In this document: positions 22,410 through 34,135 of the stretch, in pieces
Numbering within the stretch: position 1 is the stretch's first letter
Layout: each line of letters opens with the position of its first letter
Assembly (NCBI GenBank): GCA_037954235.1
Contig: JBBMOA010000001.1
Location: 36,740,574 to 36,804,573, forward strand
Direction: 5' to 3'
DNA: 64,000 nt
DNA from: Aulostomus chinensis
Taxonomy: Eukaryota; Chordata; Actinopteri; Syngnathiformes; Aulostomidae
Notes under the pieces: generated by a model
Told to the model about the DNA's origin: nothing
Database searches by the model: none
The model's input: the letters and a program-made list of their open reading frames with translations, nothing else
Translations under genes and position numbers: made by a program

Positions 22410-25400
22410 CATCACTGAGTTTCTTAGCAACTCTCACAACATTACTGTTTGCATCATCTTGAGTTCATTAGCGATTCTTCCGACATCACTGTCGCAATAT
22501 TTTGAGGTTCGTAGCAACTTTTCCTACATTACTTTCGCATTATTTTGAGGTTCGTAGCAACTGTTACTACATGACTGTCACCATCACTCTGAGGTTGTTC
22601 GAAACTCTAACTACATTACTGGAAGCATCACTGAGTTGAATAGCAACTATAAACTACATTACTGTTAGCATCATTTTAAGTTCATTAGCAAGTCTTCCGA
22701 CATCACTGTCGCAATATTTTGAGGTTCGTAGCAACTTTTACTACATTACTGTCGCATTATATTGAGGTTCGTAGCAACTCTTACTACATGACTGTCAGCA
22801 TCACTTTGAGGTTATTCGAAACACTTACTACATTACTGTAAGCATCACTGACTTGATTAGCAACTATCACTACATTACTTTTAGCATCATTTTGAGTTCA
22901 TTAGCAATTCTTCCGACATCACTGTCGCAATATTTTGAGGTTCGTAGCAACTTTTACTACATCACTGTCGCATCATTTTGACATCATTAGCAATTCTTCC
23001 GACATCACTGTCGCAATATTTTGAGGTTCGTAGCAACTCTTACTACATTATTGTTGCATTATTTTAAGGTTCGTAGCAACTCTTACTACATTACTGTAAG
23101 CATCACTGAGTTTCTTAGCAACTATCACTACATGACTGTTAGCATCATTTTAAGTTCATTAGCAATTCTTACTACATCACTGTCACATCATTTTGAGATC
23201 ATTAGCAGTTCTTCCGACATCACCGTCGCAATATTTTGAGGTTCGTAGCAATTCTTACTACATCACTGTCGCATCATTTTGACATCATTAGCAATTCTTC
23301 TGACATCACTGTCACATTATTTTGAGGTTCGTAGCAACTCTTACTACATTATTGTTGCATTATTTTAAGGTTCGTAGCCACTCTTACTAAATGACTGTCA
23401 GCGTCACTTTGAGGTTGTTCGAAACTCTTACTACATTACTGTAAGCATCACTGAGTTTCTTAGCAACTATCACTACATTACTGTTAGCATCATCTTGAGT
23501 TCATTAGCAATTCTTCCGACATCACTGTCGCAATATTTTGAGGTTCGTAGCAACACTTACTACATGACTGTTAGCATCACTTTGAGGTTATTCGAAAGTT
23601 TCACTCCATTACTGTTATCATCATTTTGAGTTCATTAGCAATTCTTACTACATCACTGTCGCATCATTTTGAGATCATTAGCAATTCTTCTGACATCACA
23701 CTCACATTATTTTGAGGTTCGTAGCAACTCTTACTACATTATTGTTGCATTTTTTTAAGGTTCCTAGCAACTCTTACTACATTACTGTCAGCATCACTTT
23801 GAGTTTATTAGCAACTATCACTACATTACTGTTCATCATTTTGAGTTGTTGAGCAATTCTCACAAAATCACTGTAGCACTGAACTGAGTTCATTAGCAAC
23901 TCTTACTAAATGACTGTCAGCATCACTTTGAGGTTGTTCGAAACTCTTACTGCATTACTGTAAGCATCACTGAGTTTCTGAGCAACTATCACTACATTAC
24001 TGTTAGTATCATCTTGAGTTCATTAGCAATTCTTCCGACATCACTGTTGCAACATTTTGAGGTTCGTAGCAACACTTACTACATGACTGTAAGCATCACT
24101 TTAAGGTTATTCTAAACACTTACTACATTGCTGTAAGCATCACTGAGTTGATTAGCAACTATCACTACATTACTGTTAGCATCATTTTGAGTTAATTAGC
24201 ATTTCTTCCGACATCACTGTCGCAATATTTTGAGGTTCGTAGCAACTTTAACTACATTACTGTCGCATTATTTTGAGGTTCCTAGTAACTTTTACTACAT
24301 TACTGTCACATTATTTTGAGGTTCGTAGCAACTCTTACTACATGACTGTCAGCATCACTTTGAGGTTATTCGAAAGTTTCACTCCATTACTGTTAGCATC
24401 ATTTTGAGTTCATTAGCAATTCTTACTACATCACTGTCGCATCATTTTGAGATCATTAGCAATTCTTCCGACATCACTGTCGCAATATTTTGAGGTTTGA
24501 AGCAACTCTTACTACATTATTGTTGCATTGTTTTAAGGTTCGTAGCAACTCTTACTCCATTACTGTCAGCATCACTTTGAGTTTATTAGCAACTATCACT
24601 ACATTACTTTTAGCATCATTTTGAGTTGTTGAGCAATTCTCACGACATCATTGTAGCATTAAATTGAGTTCATTAGCAACTCTTACTAAATGACTGTCAG
24701 CATCACTTTGAGGTTGTTCGAAACTCTTCCTACATTACTGTAAGCATCACTGAGTTTCTTAGCAACTATCACTACATTACTGTTAGCATCATCTTGAGTT
24801 CATTAGCAATTCTTCCGACATCACTGTCGCAATATTTTGAGGTTCGTAGCAACTCTTACTACATTATTGTTGCTTTATTTTAAGGTTCGTAGCAACTCTT
24901 ACTACATTACTGTAAGCATCACTGAGTTTCTTAGCAACTATCACGACATGACTGTTAGCATCATTTTAAGTTCATTAGCAATTCTTACTACATCACTGTC
25001 ACATCATTTTGAGATCATTAGCAGTTCTTCCGACATCACTGTCGCAATATTTTGAGGTTCGTAGCAACTCTTATAACATCACTGTCGCATCATTTTGACA
25101 TCATTAGCAATTCTTCTGACATCACTGTCACATTATTTTGAGGTTCGGAGCAACTCTTACTACATTATTGTTGCATTATTTTAAGGTTCGTAGCAACTCT
25201 TACTAAATGACTGTCAGCGTCACTTTGAGGTTGTCCGAAACTCTTACTACATTACTGTAAGCATCACTGAGTTTCTTAGCAACTCTCACAACATTACTGT
25301 TTGCATCATCTTGAGTTCATTAGCGATTCTTCCGACATCACTGTCGCAATATTTTGAGGTTCGTAGCAACTTTTCCTACATTACTTTCGCATTATTTTGA

Positions 25401-26885
25401 GGTTCGTAGCAACTGTTACTACATGACTGTCACCATCACTCTGAGGTTGTTCGAAACTCTAACTACATTACTGGAAGCATCACTGAGTTGAATAGCAACT
25501 ATAAACTACATTACTGTTAGCATCATTTTAAGTTCATTAGCAAGTCTTCCGACATCACTGTCGCAATATTTTGAGGTTCGTAGCAACTTTTACTACATTA
25601 CTGTCGCATTATATTGAGGTTCGTAGCAACTCTTACTACATGACTGTCAGCATCACTTTGAGGTTATTCGAAACACTTACTACATTACTGTAAGCATCAC
25701 TGACTTGATTAGCAACTATCACTACATTACTTTTAGCATCATTTTGAGTTCATTAGCAATTCTTCCGACATCACTGTCGCAATATTTTGAGGTTCGTAGC
25801 AACTTTTACTACATCACTGTCGCATCATTTTGACATCATTAGCAATTCTTCCGACATCACTGTCGCAATATTTTGAGGTTCGTAGCAACTCTTACTACAT
25901 TATTGTTGCATTATTTTAAGGTTCGTAGCAACTCTTACTACATTACTGTAAGCATCACTGAGTTTCTTAGCAACTATCACTACATGACTGTTAGCATCAT
26001 TTTAAGTTCATTAGCAATTCTTACTACATCACTGTCACATCATTTTGAGATCATTAGCAGTTCTTCCGACATCACCGTCGCAATATTTTGAGGTTCGTAG
26101 CAATTCTTACTACATCACTGTCGCATCATTTTGACATCATTAGCAATTCTTCTGACATCACTGTCACATTATTTTGAGGTTCGTAGCAACTCTTACTACA
26201 TTATTGTTGCATTATTTTAAGGTTCGTAGCCACTCTTACTAAATGACTGTCAGCGTCACTTTGAGGTTGTTCGAAACTCTTACTACATTACTGTAAGCAT
26301 CACTGAGTTTCTTAGCAACTATCACTACATTACTGTTAGCATCATCTTGAGTTCATTAGCAATTCTTCCGACATCACTGTCGCAATATTTTGAGGTTCGT
26401 AGCAACACTTACTACATGACTGTTAGCATCACTTTGAGGTTATTCGAAAGTTTCACTCCATTACTGTTATCATAATTATGAGTTCATTAGCAATTCTTAC
26501 TACATCACTGTCGCATCATTTTGAGATCATTAGCAATTCTTCCGACATCACACTCACATTATTTTGAGGTTCGTAGCAACTCTTACTACATTATTGTTGC
26601 ATTATTTTAAGGTTCCTAGCAACTCTTACTACATTACTGTCAGCATCACTTTGAGTTTATTAGCAACTATCACTACATTACTGTTAGCATCATTTTGAGT
26701 TGTTGAGCAATTCTCACAAAATCACTGTAGCACTGAACTGAGTTCATTAGCAACTCTTACTAAATGACTGTCAGCATCACTTTGAGGTTCGTAGAAACTC
26801 TGACTGCATTACTGTAAGCATCACTGAGTTTCTTAGCAACTATCACTACATTACCGTTAGCATCATCTTGAGTTCATTAGCAATT
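22410..26885 (+). repeat. 1.6-kb direct duplication inside the satellite, offset 2852 bp
   Basis: About 22410-24035 recurs at about 25265-26885. Diagnostic variants (TTTGCATCATCTTGAG, CACTCTGAGG, TATAAACTACATT, CACACTCACATTATTTTG, CACTGAACTGAGTTC) occur in the same order. The offset is exactly 2852 for over 1.2 kb, changing to 2854 after a 2-bp indel near 23834. The shared private variants show block duplication and not independent monomer drift. Confidence 0.85.
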
Positions 26886-28179
26886 CTTCCGACATCACTG
26901 TCGCAATATTTTGAGGTTCGTGGCAACTTTTACTACATTACTGTCGCATTTTTTTGAGGTTCGTAGCAACTCTTACTACATGACTGTCAGCATCACTTTG
27001 AGGTTGTTCGAAACGTTCACTCCATTACTGTTAGCATCATTTTGAGATCATTAGCAATTCTTCTGACATCACTGTCCCATCAGTTTGAGATCTTTAGCAA
27101 TTCTTCTGACATAACTGTCGCATTATTTTGAGGTTCGTAGCAACTCTTACTACATGACTGTCAGCATCACTTTGAGGTTGTTCCAAACACTTACTACATT
27201 ACTGTAAGCATCACTGAGTTGATTAGCAATTATCACTACATTACGGTTAGCATCATTTTGAGTTCATTAGCAATTCTTCCTACATGACTGTCGCAATATT
27301 TTGAAGTTCGTAGCAACTTTTACTACATTACTGTCGCATTATTTTGAGGTTCTTAGCAACTCTTACAACTTTACTGTTGCATTATTTTAAGGTTCATAGC
27401 AACCCTTACTACATGACTTTCAGAATCACTTTGAGGTTGTTCGAAACTCTTACTACATTACTGTAAGCATCACTTTGAGTTCATTAGCAACGATCACTAC
27501 GTTACTGTTAGCATCATTTTCAGTTCAATAGCAATTCTTACGACATCACTGTCAGCATCATTTTTAATTTACTCGCAAATCAAACCACATGGCTGTCAGC
27601 ATCACTCATTTTGAGTTCATTAGCAATCCTTCCTACATCACTGTCGCATTATTTTTAGGTTCGTAGCAACTCTTACTACATTACTGTCGCATTATTTTAA
27701 GGTTCGTAGCAACTCTTACTACATGACTGTCAGCATCACTTTGAGGTTGTTCGAAACACTTACTACATTACTTTAAACATCACTGAGTTAATTAGCAACT
27801 ATCACTACATTACTGTTAGCATCATTTTTAGTTCATTAGCAATTCTTCCGACATCACTGTCGCAATATTTTGAGGTTCGTGGCAACTTTTACTACATTAC
27901 TGTCGCATTTTTTTGAGGTTCGTAGCAACTCTTACTACATGACTGTCAGCATCACTTTGAGGTTGTTCGAAACGTTCACTCCATTACTGTTAGCATCATT
28001 TTGAGATCATTAGCAATTCTTCTGACATCACTGTCCCATCAGTTTGAGATCTTTAGCAATTCTTCTGACATAACTGTCGCATTATTTTGAGGTTCGTAGC
28101 AACTCTTACTACATGACTGTCAGCATCACTTTGAGGTTGTTCCAAACACTTACTACATTACTGTAAGCATCACTGAGTT
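26873..28179 (+). repeat. 350-bp direct duplication inside the satellite, offset 959 bp
   Basis: About 26873-27220 recurs at about 27832-28179. Shared private variants are TTCGTGGCAACTTTTACTAC, GCATTTTTTTGAGG, GAAACGTTCACTCC, CCCATCAGTTTGAGATC and TTGTTCCAAACACTTAC. The offset is 959 at both ends. Confidence 0.85.
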
Positions 28180-29985
28180 TAGTAGCAACTATCACTACGT
28201 TACTGTTAGCATCGTTTTGAGTTCATTAGCAATTCTTACGACATCACTGTCCCATCAGTTTGAGATCATTTACAATTCTTCTGACATCACTGTCGCATCA
28301 TTTTGAGGTTCGAAGCAACTCTTACTACTTTACTGTCGCATTATTTTGAGGTTCGTTGCAACTCTTACTACATCACTGTCGCATCATTTTGAGATCATTA
28401 GCAGTTCTTCCGACATCATATAGTAAGAGTCACTACGTTACTGTTTGCATCATTTTGAGTTTAATAGCAATTCTTACGACATCACTGTCAGAATAATTTT
28501 TAATTTACTCGCAACTCAAACCACATGACTGTCAGCATCACTTTGAGGTTATTCGAAACTTTCACTCCATTACTGGATCATCGAGATCATTAGCAATTCT
28601 TACGACATCACTGTCCCATCATTTTGAGATCATTACCAATTCTTCTGACATCACTGTCGCATTATTTTGAGGTTCGTAGCAACTCTTACTACATTACTGT
28701 CAGAATCACTTTGAGGTTGTTCCAAACTCTCACTACATTACTGTAAGCATCACTGAGTTTATTAGCAACGATCACTACATTACTGTTAGCATCATTTTGA
28801 GTTCATTAGCAATTCTTACGACCTCACTGTCTCATTAGTTTGAGATCATTTACAATTCTTCTGACATCACTGTCGCATTATTTTGAGGTTCGAAGCAACT
28901 CTTACTACTTTACTGTCGCATTATTTTGAGGTTCGTAGCAACTTTTACTACATCACTGTCGCATCATTTTGAGATCATTAGCAGTTCTTCCGACATCACT
29001 GTCGCATTATTTTGAGGTTTGTAGCAACTCTTACTACATGACCGTCAGCATCACTTTGAGTTTATTCGAAACTTTCACTCCATTACTGTTAGCATCATTT
29101 TGAGTTCATTAGCAATTCTTACTACATCAGTGTCGCATCATTTTGAGATCATTAGCAATTCTTACTACATCACTGTCGCATCATTTTGAGATTCGTCATA
29201 ACTTTTACTACATTACTGTTGCATTATTTGGAGGTTCGTAGCAACTCTTACTACATGACTGTCAGCATCACTTTGAGGTTATTCGAAACACTTACTACAT
29301 TACTGTAAGCATCACTGAGTTGATTAGCAACTATCACTACATTACTTTTAGCATCATTTTGAGTTCATTAGCAATTCTTCCGACATCACTGTAGCAATAT
29401 TTTGAGGTTCGTAGCAACTTTTACTACATTACTGTCGCATTATTTTGAGGTTCGTAGCAACTCTTACTACATGACTGTCAGCATCACTTTGAGTTTATTC
29501 GAAACTATCACTCCATTACTGTTAGCATCATTTTTAGTTCATTAGCAATTCTTACTACATCACTGTCGCATCATTTTGAGATCATTACCAATTCTTCTGA
29601 CATCACTGTCGCATTATTTTGAGGTTCGTAGCAACTCTTACTACATTACTGTCAGCATCACTTTGAGTTTATTAGCAAATATCACTACATTACTGTTAGC
29701 ATTATTTTGAGTTTATTAGCAATTCTTAAGACATCACTGTAGCATTAAATTGAGGTTAGTAGCAACTCTTACTACATGACTGTCAGCATCACTTTGAGGT
29801 TGTTCTAAACACTTACTACATTACTGTAAGCATCACTGAGTTTATTAGCAACTATCACTACATTACTGTCAGCATCATTTTGAGATCATTAGCAATTTTT
29901 CTGAAATCACTGTCGCATTACTTTGAGGTTATTAGCAACTATCACTACATTACTGTTAGCATCATTTTGAGTTCATTTGCAATGT

Positions 29986-31634
29986 GGGGCTTTGATTGGG
30001 AATTGTAAGAAAAATCACTGAATGAACAACACAAACACAGACTGTGTCTGAAATTCCACACCTGCACCCGACTCAGAATGAAAAACCAGTGTGGACTCAA
30101 TTGTATCCATTATCCATACTGATTCTGGAGAAATTTTTTTGTGTGTTTTGATGGACGCGAGCCAAGCAGAAATTTCCCACAATGCAATAGGGCGGCGTTT
30201 GGTCAGTGTTGAGCAGGCGTCAGTCTGACAATGATGTCATATTATTGTGTCATCACCTGACCAGACCCAAAAGTAGGCTCAGGTATCAGTTTCTTCTCAA
30301 TGCTAACGTCTTCTAGCTTAGTCTGCTACTTTGATGGCTCTGCCTGCTCAAAGGTCCAGACCCAAAAGTAGGCTCAGGTATCAGTTTCTTCTCAATGCTA
30401 ATGTCTGCTAGCTTAGTCTGCTACTTTGATGGCTCTGCCTGCTCAAAGGTCCAGACCCCTGGATGTGGTGGTTCCTACCTGAACGTAGATTCTGTCAGCT
30501 CATGTTGTTAAATCAACTCACCAGGAACACCAGTAGATTTCAATGGACTGACAATGAGTCTCATTGAATGGGTGTCTCGTCCAACGAGAAACAATCAGTC
30601 TCAGGTTGAAGCTCATCAATGAGGTCTTGTGGTTCAGTGGCTTGCATGAATGAATGAGTTGGAAGACTTCTTGGAAATTAAAGAGGATTTAATACAATGA
30701 AGAAAACCCTTAAGACAGAGTGATAATTCCAGCAGAGTAATTAAGGCCCATATTGAGTAGCAGGTATGAATTAGCCTGGATTTATCTGAGCTTCAAGTAG
30801 ACGGCTAAGAGGCAGGTGGAAAGGTGTGTAGGATGAATGATAGTGACCTCCAACCAAATGAAGAAGACTGAGTGGAGGCTGACCAGCTCTACGGAGTCAG
30901 GCGGAGTTTGGCAGCGAGACAGGAGTCCAGGCCTGAATCGGTGAAAACCAACGTAACCGGCTTACGTTCTCAGCTGGATTCTCCCATCGATGTACGACGC
31001 CTCTCCAACGACCTGGTGGGAGGACGGCCTCCAAAGCCTCCACCTCGTCGACCGTGGCTCCCGCTGAGATTCGCTCGATGAAGAAGGGAAGCGCGTTGAT
31101 TGGCTACCCTCTGGTCTCAGGCTGCTGGCTGCCTGGACTAAGCTGCTCTTCTCCAACACAAAGGTGGCTTCTCTCTCTTCAAGGCTCACAGGAGGTCAAG
31201 AGTGTAGCGACCGTGAGCCGAGATCGATGATGAATTACAAAAACAGAAAATCAAAAAATAAATTTGTGGAATAGAAAAGAAAAGGAAAGAGCCGGACCAG
31301 CTGCTCTAGGAGCTCACACACAAAGGGCAGAAACAAGAAGCACTGAAGAGAGCGCCAGCAGTGGATGGTGCCACCACTGTTACAGTAAACTGGTCCGCCT
31401 CAGAGCAGTGACCTTTGACCTGTGAGGGGTTGTTGGCCAATCAGCACACTTTGCTGTCTTCAGTCCTTCTCAGATATCAACAAATGAAGCTGGTTGAACA
31501 GACAGCAATCATCATCACTCAGAGACATCACCTGGAGAGGAAGACTGCTCCGAGTTCTGACAATGACAGTGAAGAGGCAAGGAGAGCTGGACAACCACAG
31601 ACAGTGAAACATTCGGAACATCATGTTGATACAC

Positions 31635-31636
<2 letters not shown>
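29986..31636. other. Low-copy sequence without recognisable gene
   Basis: Unique-looking sequence after the satellite. A two-copy tandem repeat of 95 bp starts at 30261 and 30356 (CCAGACCCAAAAGTAGGCTC) and ends near 30455. Around 30870-31190 both strands have short open frames; the minus-strand frame FIERISAGATVDEVEALEAV could be an exon remnant, but I do not recognise a family. Nothing else is supported here. Confidence 0.5.

Positions 31637-31680
<44 letters not shown>
31637..31680 (+). repeat. (GT)n microsatellite
   Basis: 22 uninterrupted GT units. It is followed by CAGAATCGGAATCAGAATC and TTTTATTTTCGTTGTAC with a G-run, which is a dispersed fish repeat tail motif. Confidence 0.97.
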
Positions 31681-31681
<1 letters not shown>

Positions 31682-31910
31682 AGAATCGGAATCAGAATCT
31701 TTTATTTTCGTTGTACGGGGGGGGGGGTACAGTGACAATAGTTAGAGCGCTCTTCCAGAGCCACCGTGCACCACAGAATGCAGATACAAAGAAAAGTTAA
31801 AAGCAAGATAAAAGACACTGTTAGAACAGAAAGATCCATCAACCCACCAACCAGAGGTGTGTCTGGTACAGATGTGGAATTATTGGCTCACACAATGTTG
31901 AGGACACTGG

Positions 31911-32855
31911 AAGAAGACAAACAAAAAAGGCTGGTGTGATCCAGACCTTCATCAAAAATGGTCCTGGAGAACTGTTCAATGTGTCAGGACTTCTGTCCAT
32001 TGTCTTCTGCTTATCCTGTTCAGGGTCATGAGGGGGTGGAGCCTATCCCAGCAGCTTTTGGACGACAGGCCGTGTTCACCCTGGACAGGTCACCAGTCCA
32101 TCACAGGGCCAACACATCCACAGACAAACATTCCAAGCCAGACTCAGGAGGATCTCTCCACCCTACAGACTGTAAAGGAACCATCAAAGATGGCAGTTGG
32201 AGTTCTGTGGATCTGTGCTGGATTCCTCGTCCTCACGGACCAGAAGTCTGTCTGAAATACTGCACTGATTGATGATCTTTTCATGAATCTGGAAAAGCTT
32301 CTAAAATGAAAGGAAAACAATCCTATCTTCTTCATGTCTCAAGCCAAATCAAACCAAGAGTTCTTTTATCATAATTTTTTAACCGGACGTCTGCTTTGAC
32401 TGGTTGGTTGTTGAAAGAGAGCAGGACAGGACAGACAGCAGAAGACAAATATAGAGAAGGAAAGACAAAAGACAGAGAGAAAGGAGGGAGAGAATGACAA
32501 AAAGATGGGAACAAGATGAGGGTGAAAGACAAGCAGAGAGAAAGACAGAGGGACAGGGGGATGGAAGACAGACACACAACCAACAACAGCAGCAGCAATA
32601 ATAGTAAACTAGCTGCCAATGATAACGTCTCCTGGTCGCTGAAGCAATCAACTTCATAATAGGAGGATTGAAGAGCCAGGAAATAAAATATTAGCACAAT
32701 ACTGATGTGAATGTTCGTGCAATACTGAGAACACTGATATGTAGACGACTAGTAGGGGCGGCACAGTGGTGCAAGAAGACAAACAAAAAAGGCTGGTGTG
32801 ATCCAGACCTTCATCAAAAATGGTCCTGGAGAACTGTTCAATGTGTCAGGACTTC
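31911..32855 (+). repeat. 83-bp direct repeat pair (31911-31993 and 32773-32855)
   Basis: Both copies run from AAGAAGACAAACAAAAAAGG to AATGTGTCAGGACTTC and look identical. The first copy is followed by a minus-strand SINE 3' fragment, and the second is preceded by a SINE head (GGGGCGGCACAGTGGTGCA, from 32756). The sequence between (32136-32755) holds a purine-rich stretch at about 32405-32580 and no recognisable gene. Confidence 0.88.
31994..32135 (-). repeat. tRNA-derived SINE, 3' fragment
   Basis: On the minus strand it reads TTGGCCCTGTGATGGACTGG then TGACCTGTCCAGGGTGAACA and ends near CATGACCCTGAACAGGATAA, the body and 3' end of the SINE family present in full at 33489-33834. The tRNA-like head is absent. 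Confidence 0.7.
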
Positions 32856-32929
32856 AGAAGCTCCAATCCTCTAAGTTCTAGTGAGAGTGGAAGAGATTAT
32901 AAATGAGAGAAGCAGGGCCCTCCCTCAGA

Positions 32930-33002
32930 ACTGAACCAGCTCAGTTGGGAGAGCCTTAGACTGAAGATCTAAAGGTCCCTGGTCCGATCCCAGGTTTCAG
33001 CA
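32930..33002 (+). tRNA. tRNA-Phe(GAA)-like, probable pseudogene
   Basis: A 73-nt cloverleaf with anticodon GAA (loop CTGAAGA, stem TTAGA/TCTAA), intact D stem GCTC/GAGC and T stem CCTGG/CCAGG. Two defects are visible. The T loop reads TCCGATC, so the conserved T55 is C. The acceptor stem (ACTGAAC against TTTCAGC) has mismatches at both ends. It matches vertebrate tRNA-Phe elsewhere. It may be transcribed, but correct folding is doubtful. Confidence 0.72.
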
Positions 33003-33242
33003 GAGCAGCATTGACTTTACTTTCCAGTGGTGGAACTGCAGACATGAAGGAAACTAACATCTTGTCCTGTGCATTCTTGTGACATTCAGGACATTTTTGG
33101 AGCCTCTTGTTGGATTTTGCCACAGAGAATCAGAGCCAATCAAAAGCCTGGTGGACTTTAACATGGAGGACTGAACAAGTCAAGAAAGCATCAGTTTGAC
33201 CTTCACAGGTGTTTCTGTTCCTGTCTCAATGCTGTAGAAAGA
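33003..33242. other. Spacer between two tRNA genes
   Basis: No gene or known repeat seen. Confidence 0.6.
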
Positions 33243-33315
33243 GCCTGAGGAGCTCAGACGGTAGAGCATCAGACTTTTAATCTGAGGGTCCAGGGTTCAA
33301 GTCCCTGTTCAGGTG
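33243..33315 (+). tRNA. tRNA-Lys(TTT)
   Basis: A 73-nt cloverleaf with anticodon TTT in the CTTTTAA loop, stem CAGA/TCTG-type, D arm AGCTCAGACGGTAGAGCA, T stem CAGGG/CCCTG and T loop TTCAAGT. The acceptor GCCTGAG pairs with TTCAGGT through Watson-Crick and G-T pairs. It decodes AAA/AAG. No lesion seen; it lies 240 bp downstream of the Phe-like copy on the same strand. Confidence 0.92.
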
Positions 33316-33488
33316 CTGTGGAGGTTCCAGTGTTTGACAACATGGTACTGGATGAAGTTTAGTGTTGAACAAACTGTCATCATCAAAAGTAGAAGTGTTC
33401 TTGTCTTGACACTGTGAGACTGTTGCTAGAAAAGTGACCAACAATAATTTCATGTGGCATGCAATTAACAAAAGACCTACATTGATGG

Positions 33489-33834
33489 TCGAGGGGGGTG
33501 GAGCCTATCCCAGCATCTACAGGCCAGAGGCGGGGTTCACCCTGGACAGGTCACCAGTCCATCACAGGGCCAACATACAGAGACGAACAACCATTCACAC
33601 TCACATTCATACCTACGGTCAATTTAGAGTGTCCAATCAGCCTCGTCCCCAATTACATGTCTTTGGACAGTGGGAGGAAGCTGGAGTACCTGGAGAGAAC
33701 CCACACATTCATGAGGAGAACATACAGGCTCTACAGAGAAAGATTCCCCACCCGAGCCTGGACTCAAACCCAGAACCTTCTTGCTGTGAGGCCACAGTGC
33801 TGACCACTGCACCATCATGCTGCCATGCTCTCTT
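33489..33834 (-). repeat. tRNA-derived SINE, near full length
   Basis: On the minus strand the head has an A-box-like TGGTGCAGTGGTCAGCAC and a B-box-like GGTTCTGGGTTTGAGTCC, so it is tRNA-derived. The body has CTTCCTCCCACTGTCCAAAG, CTCTAAATTGACC, GATGGACTGGTGACCTGTCC and a 3' end with GCTGGGATAGGCTCCACC. This family is very common in teleosts. The overlapping open frames are repeat-derived. Confidence 0.75.
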
Positions 33835-34020
33835 CTACTTTCCTCAATTGTGTTTCTTTCATGTCCTCCTGAGATCAAAGACAGAATTCTAGCTACTGTC
33901 AAAGCCCTGATGACATCATCAGGAATTCTGACTTTGATCTGGAGACTCTTGCTTTAATCTGAATTTGATCTGACTAATGTTTAAGTTTAGGTTGCATGAT
34001 ACCGTCCACCTCATTTCTCC

Positions 34021-34135
34021 TGATGGACTGGTGACCTGTCCAGGGTGAACCCTGCCTCTTGAACAACGTCACCTGGGATCGCCCCCCCCCCCCCCCCCCA
34101 TGACCCTTAAAGGATAAGAACAGAAAGTGGATGGA
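34021..34135 (+). repeat. tRNA-derived SINE 3' fragment with poly-C tract
   Basis: Plus-strand SINE 3' part: GATGGACTGGTGACCTGTCC, an expanded C-run at 34082-34100 where other copies have a few C, and the tail GGATAAGAACAGAAAGTGGA. The same insertion is present in the partial duplicate at 43255-43370, C-run included. Confidence 0.8.

Larger units (their letters stand above)
21059..29985 (+). repeat. 43-44 bp satellite, subtype A, plus orientation
   Basis: Monomers such as TTCGTAGCAACTCTTACTAC and ATTAGCAATTCTTCCGACAT in plus orientation. Near-identical 72-codon open frames at 22330, 23021, 24837 and 25873 arise from repeated monomer order and are not genes. Larger internal duplications are listed separately. 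The array ends in sequence beginning GTGGGGCTTTGATTGGG. Confidence 0.95.

Noticed and set aside
22330..26091. Four near-identical 72-codon open frames (22330, 23021, 24837, 25873) plus similar ones in other satellite blocks
   Set aside because: They are translations of five consecutive satellite monomers in the same order. Similar frames appear in many places and on both strands, with no start context or domain.
31460..31738. Open frames over the GT microsatellite
   Set aside because: They result from the dinucleotide repeat; there is no domain and no conservation signal.
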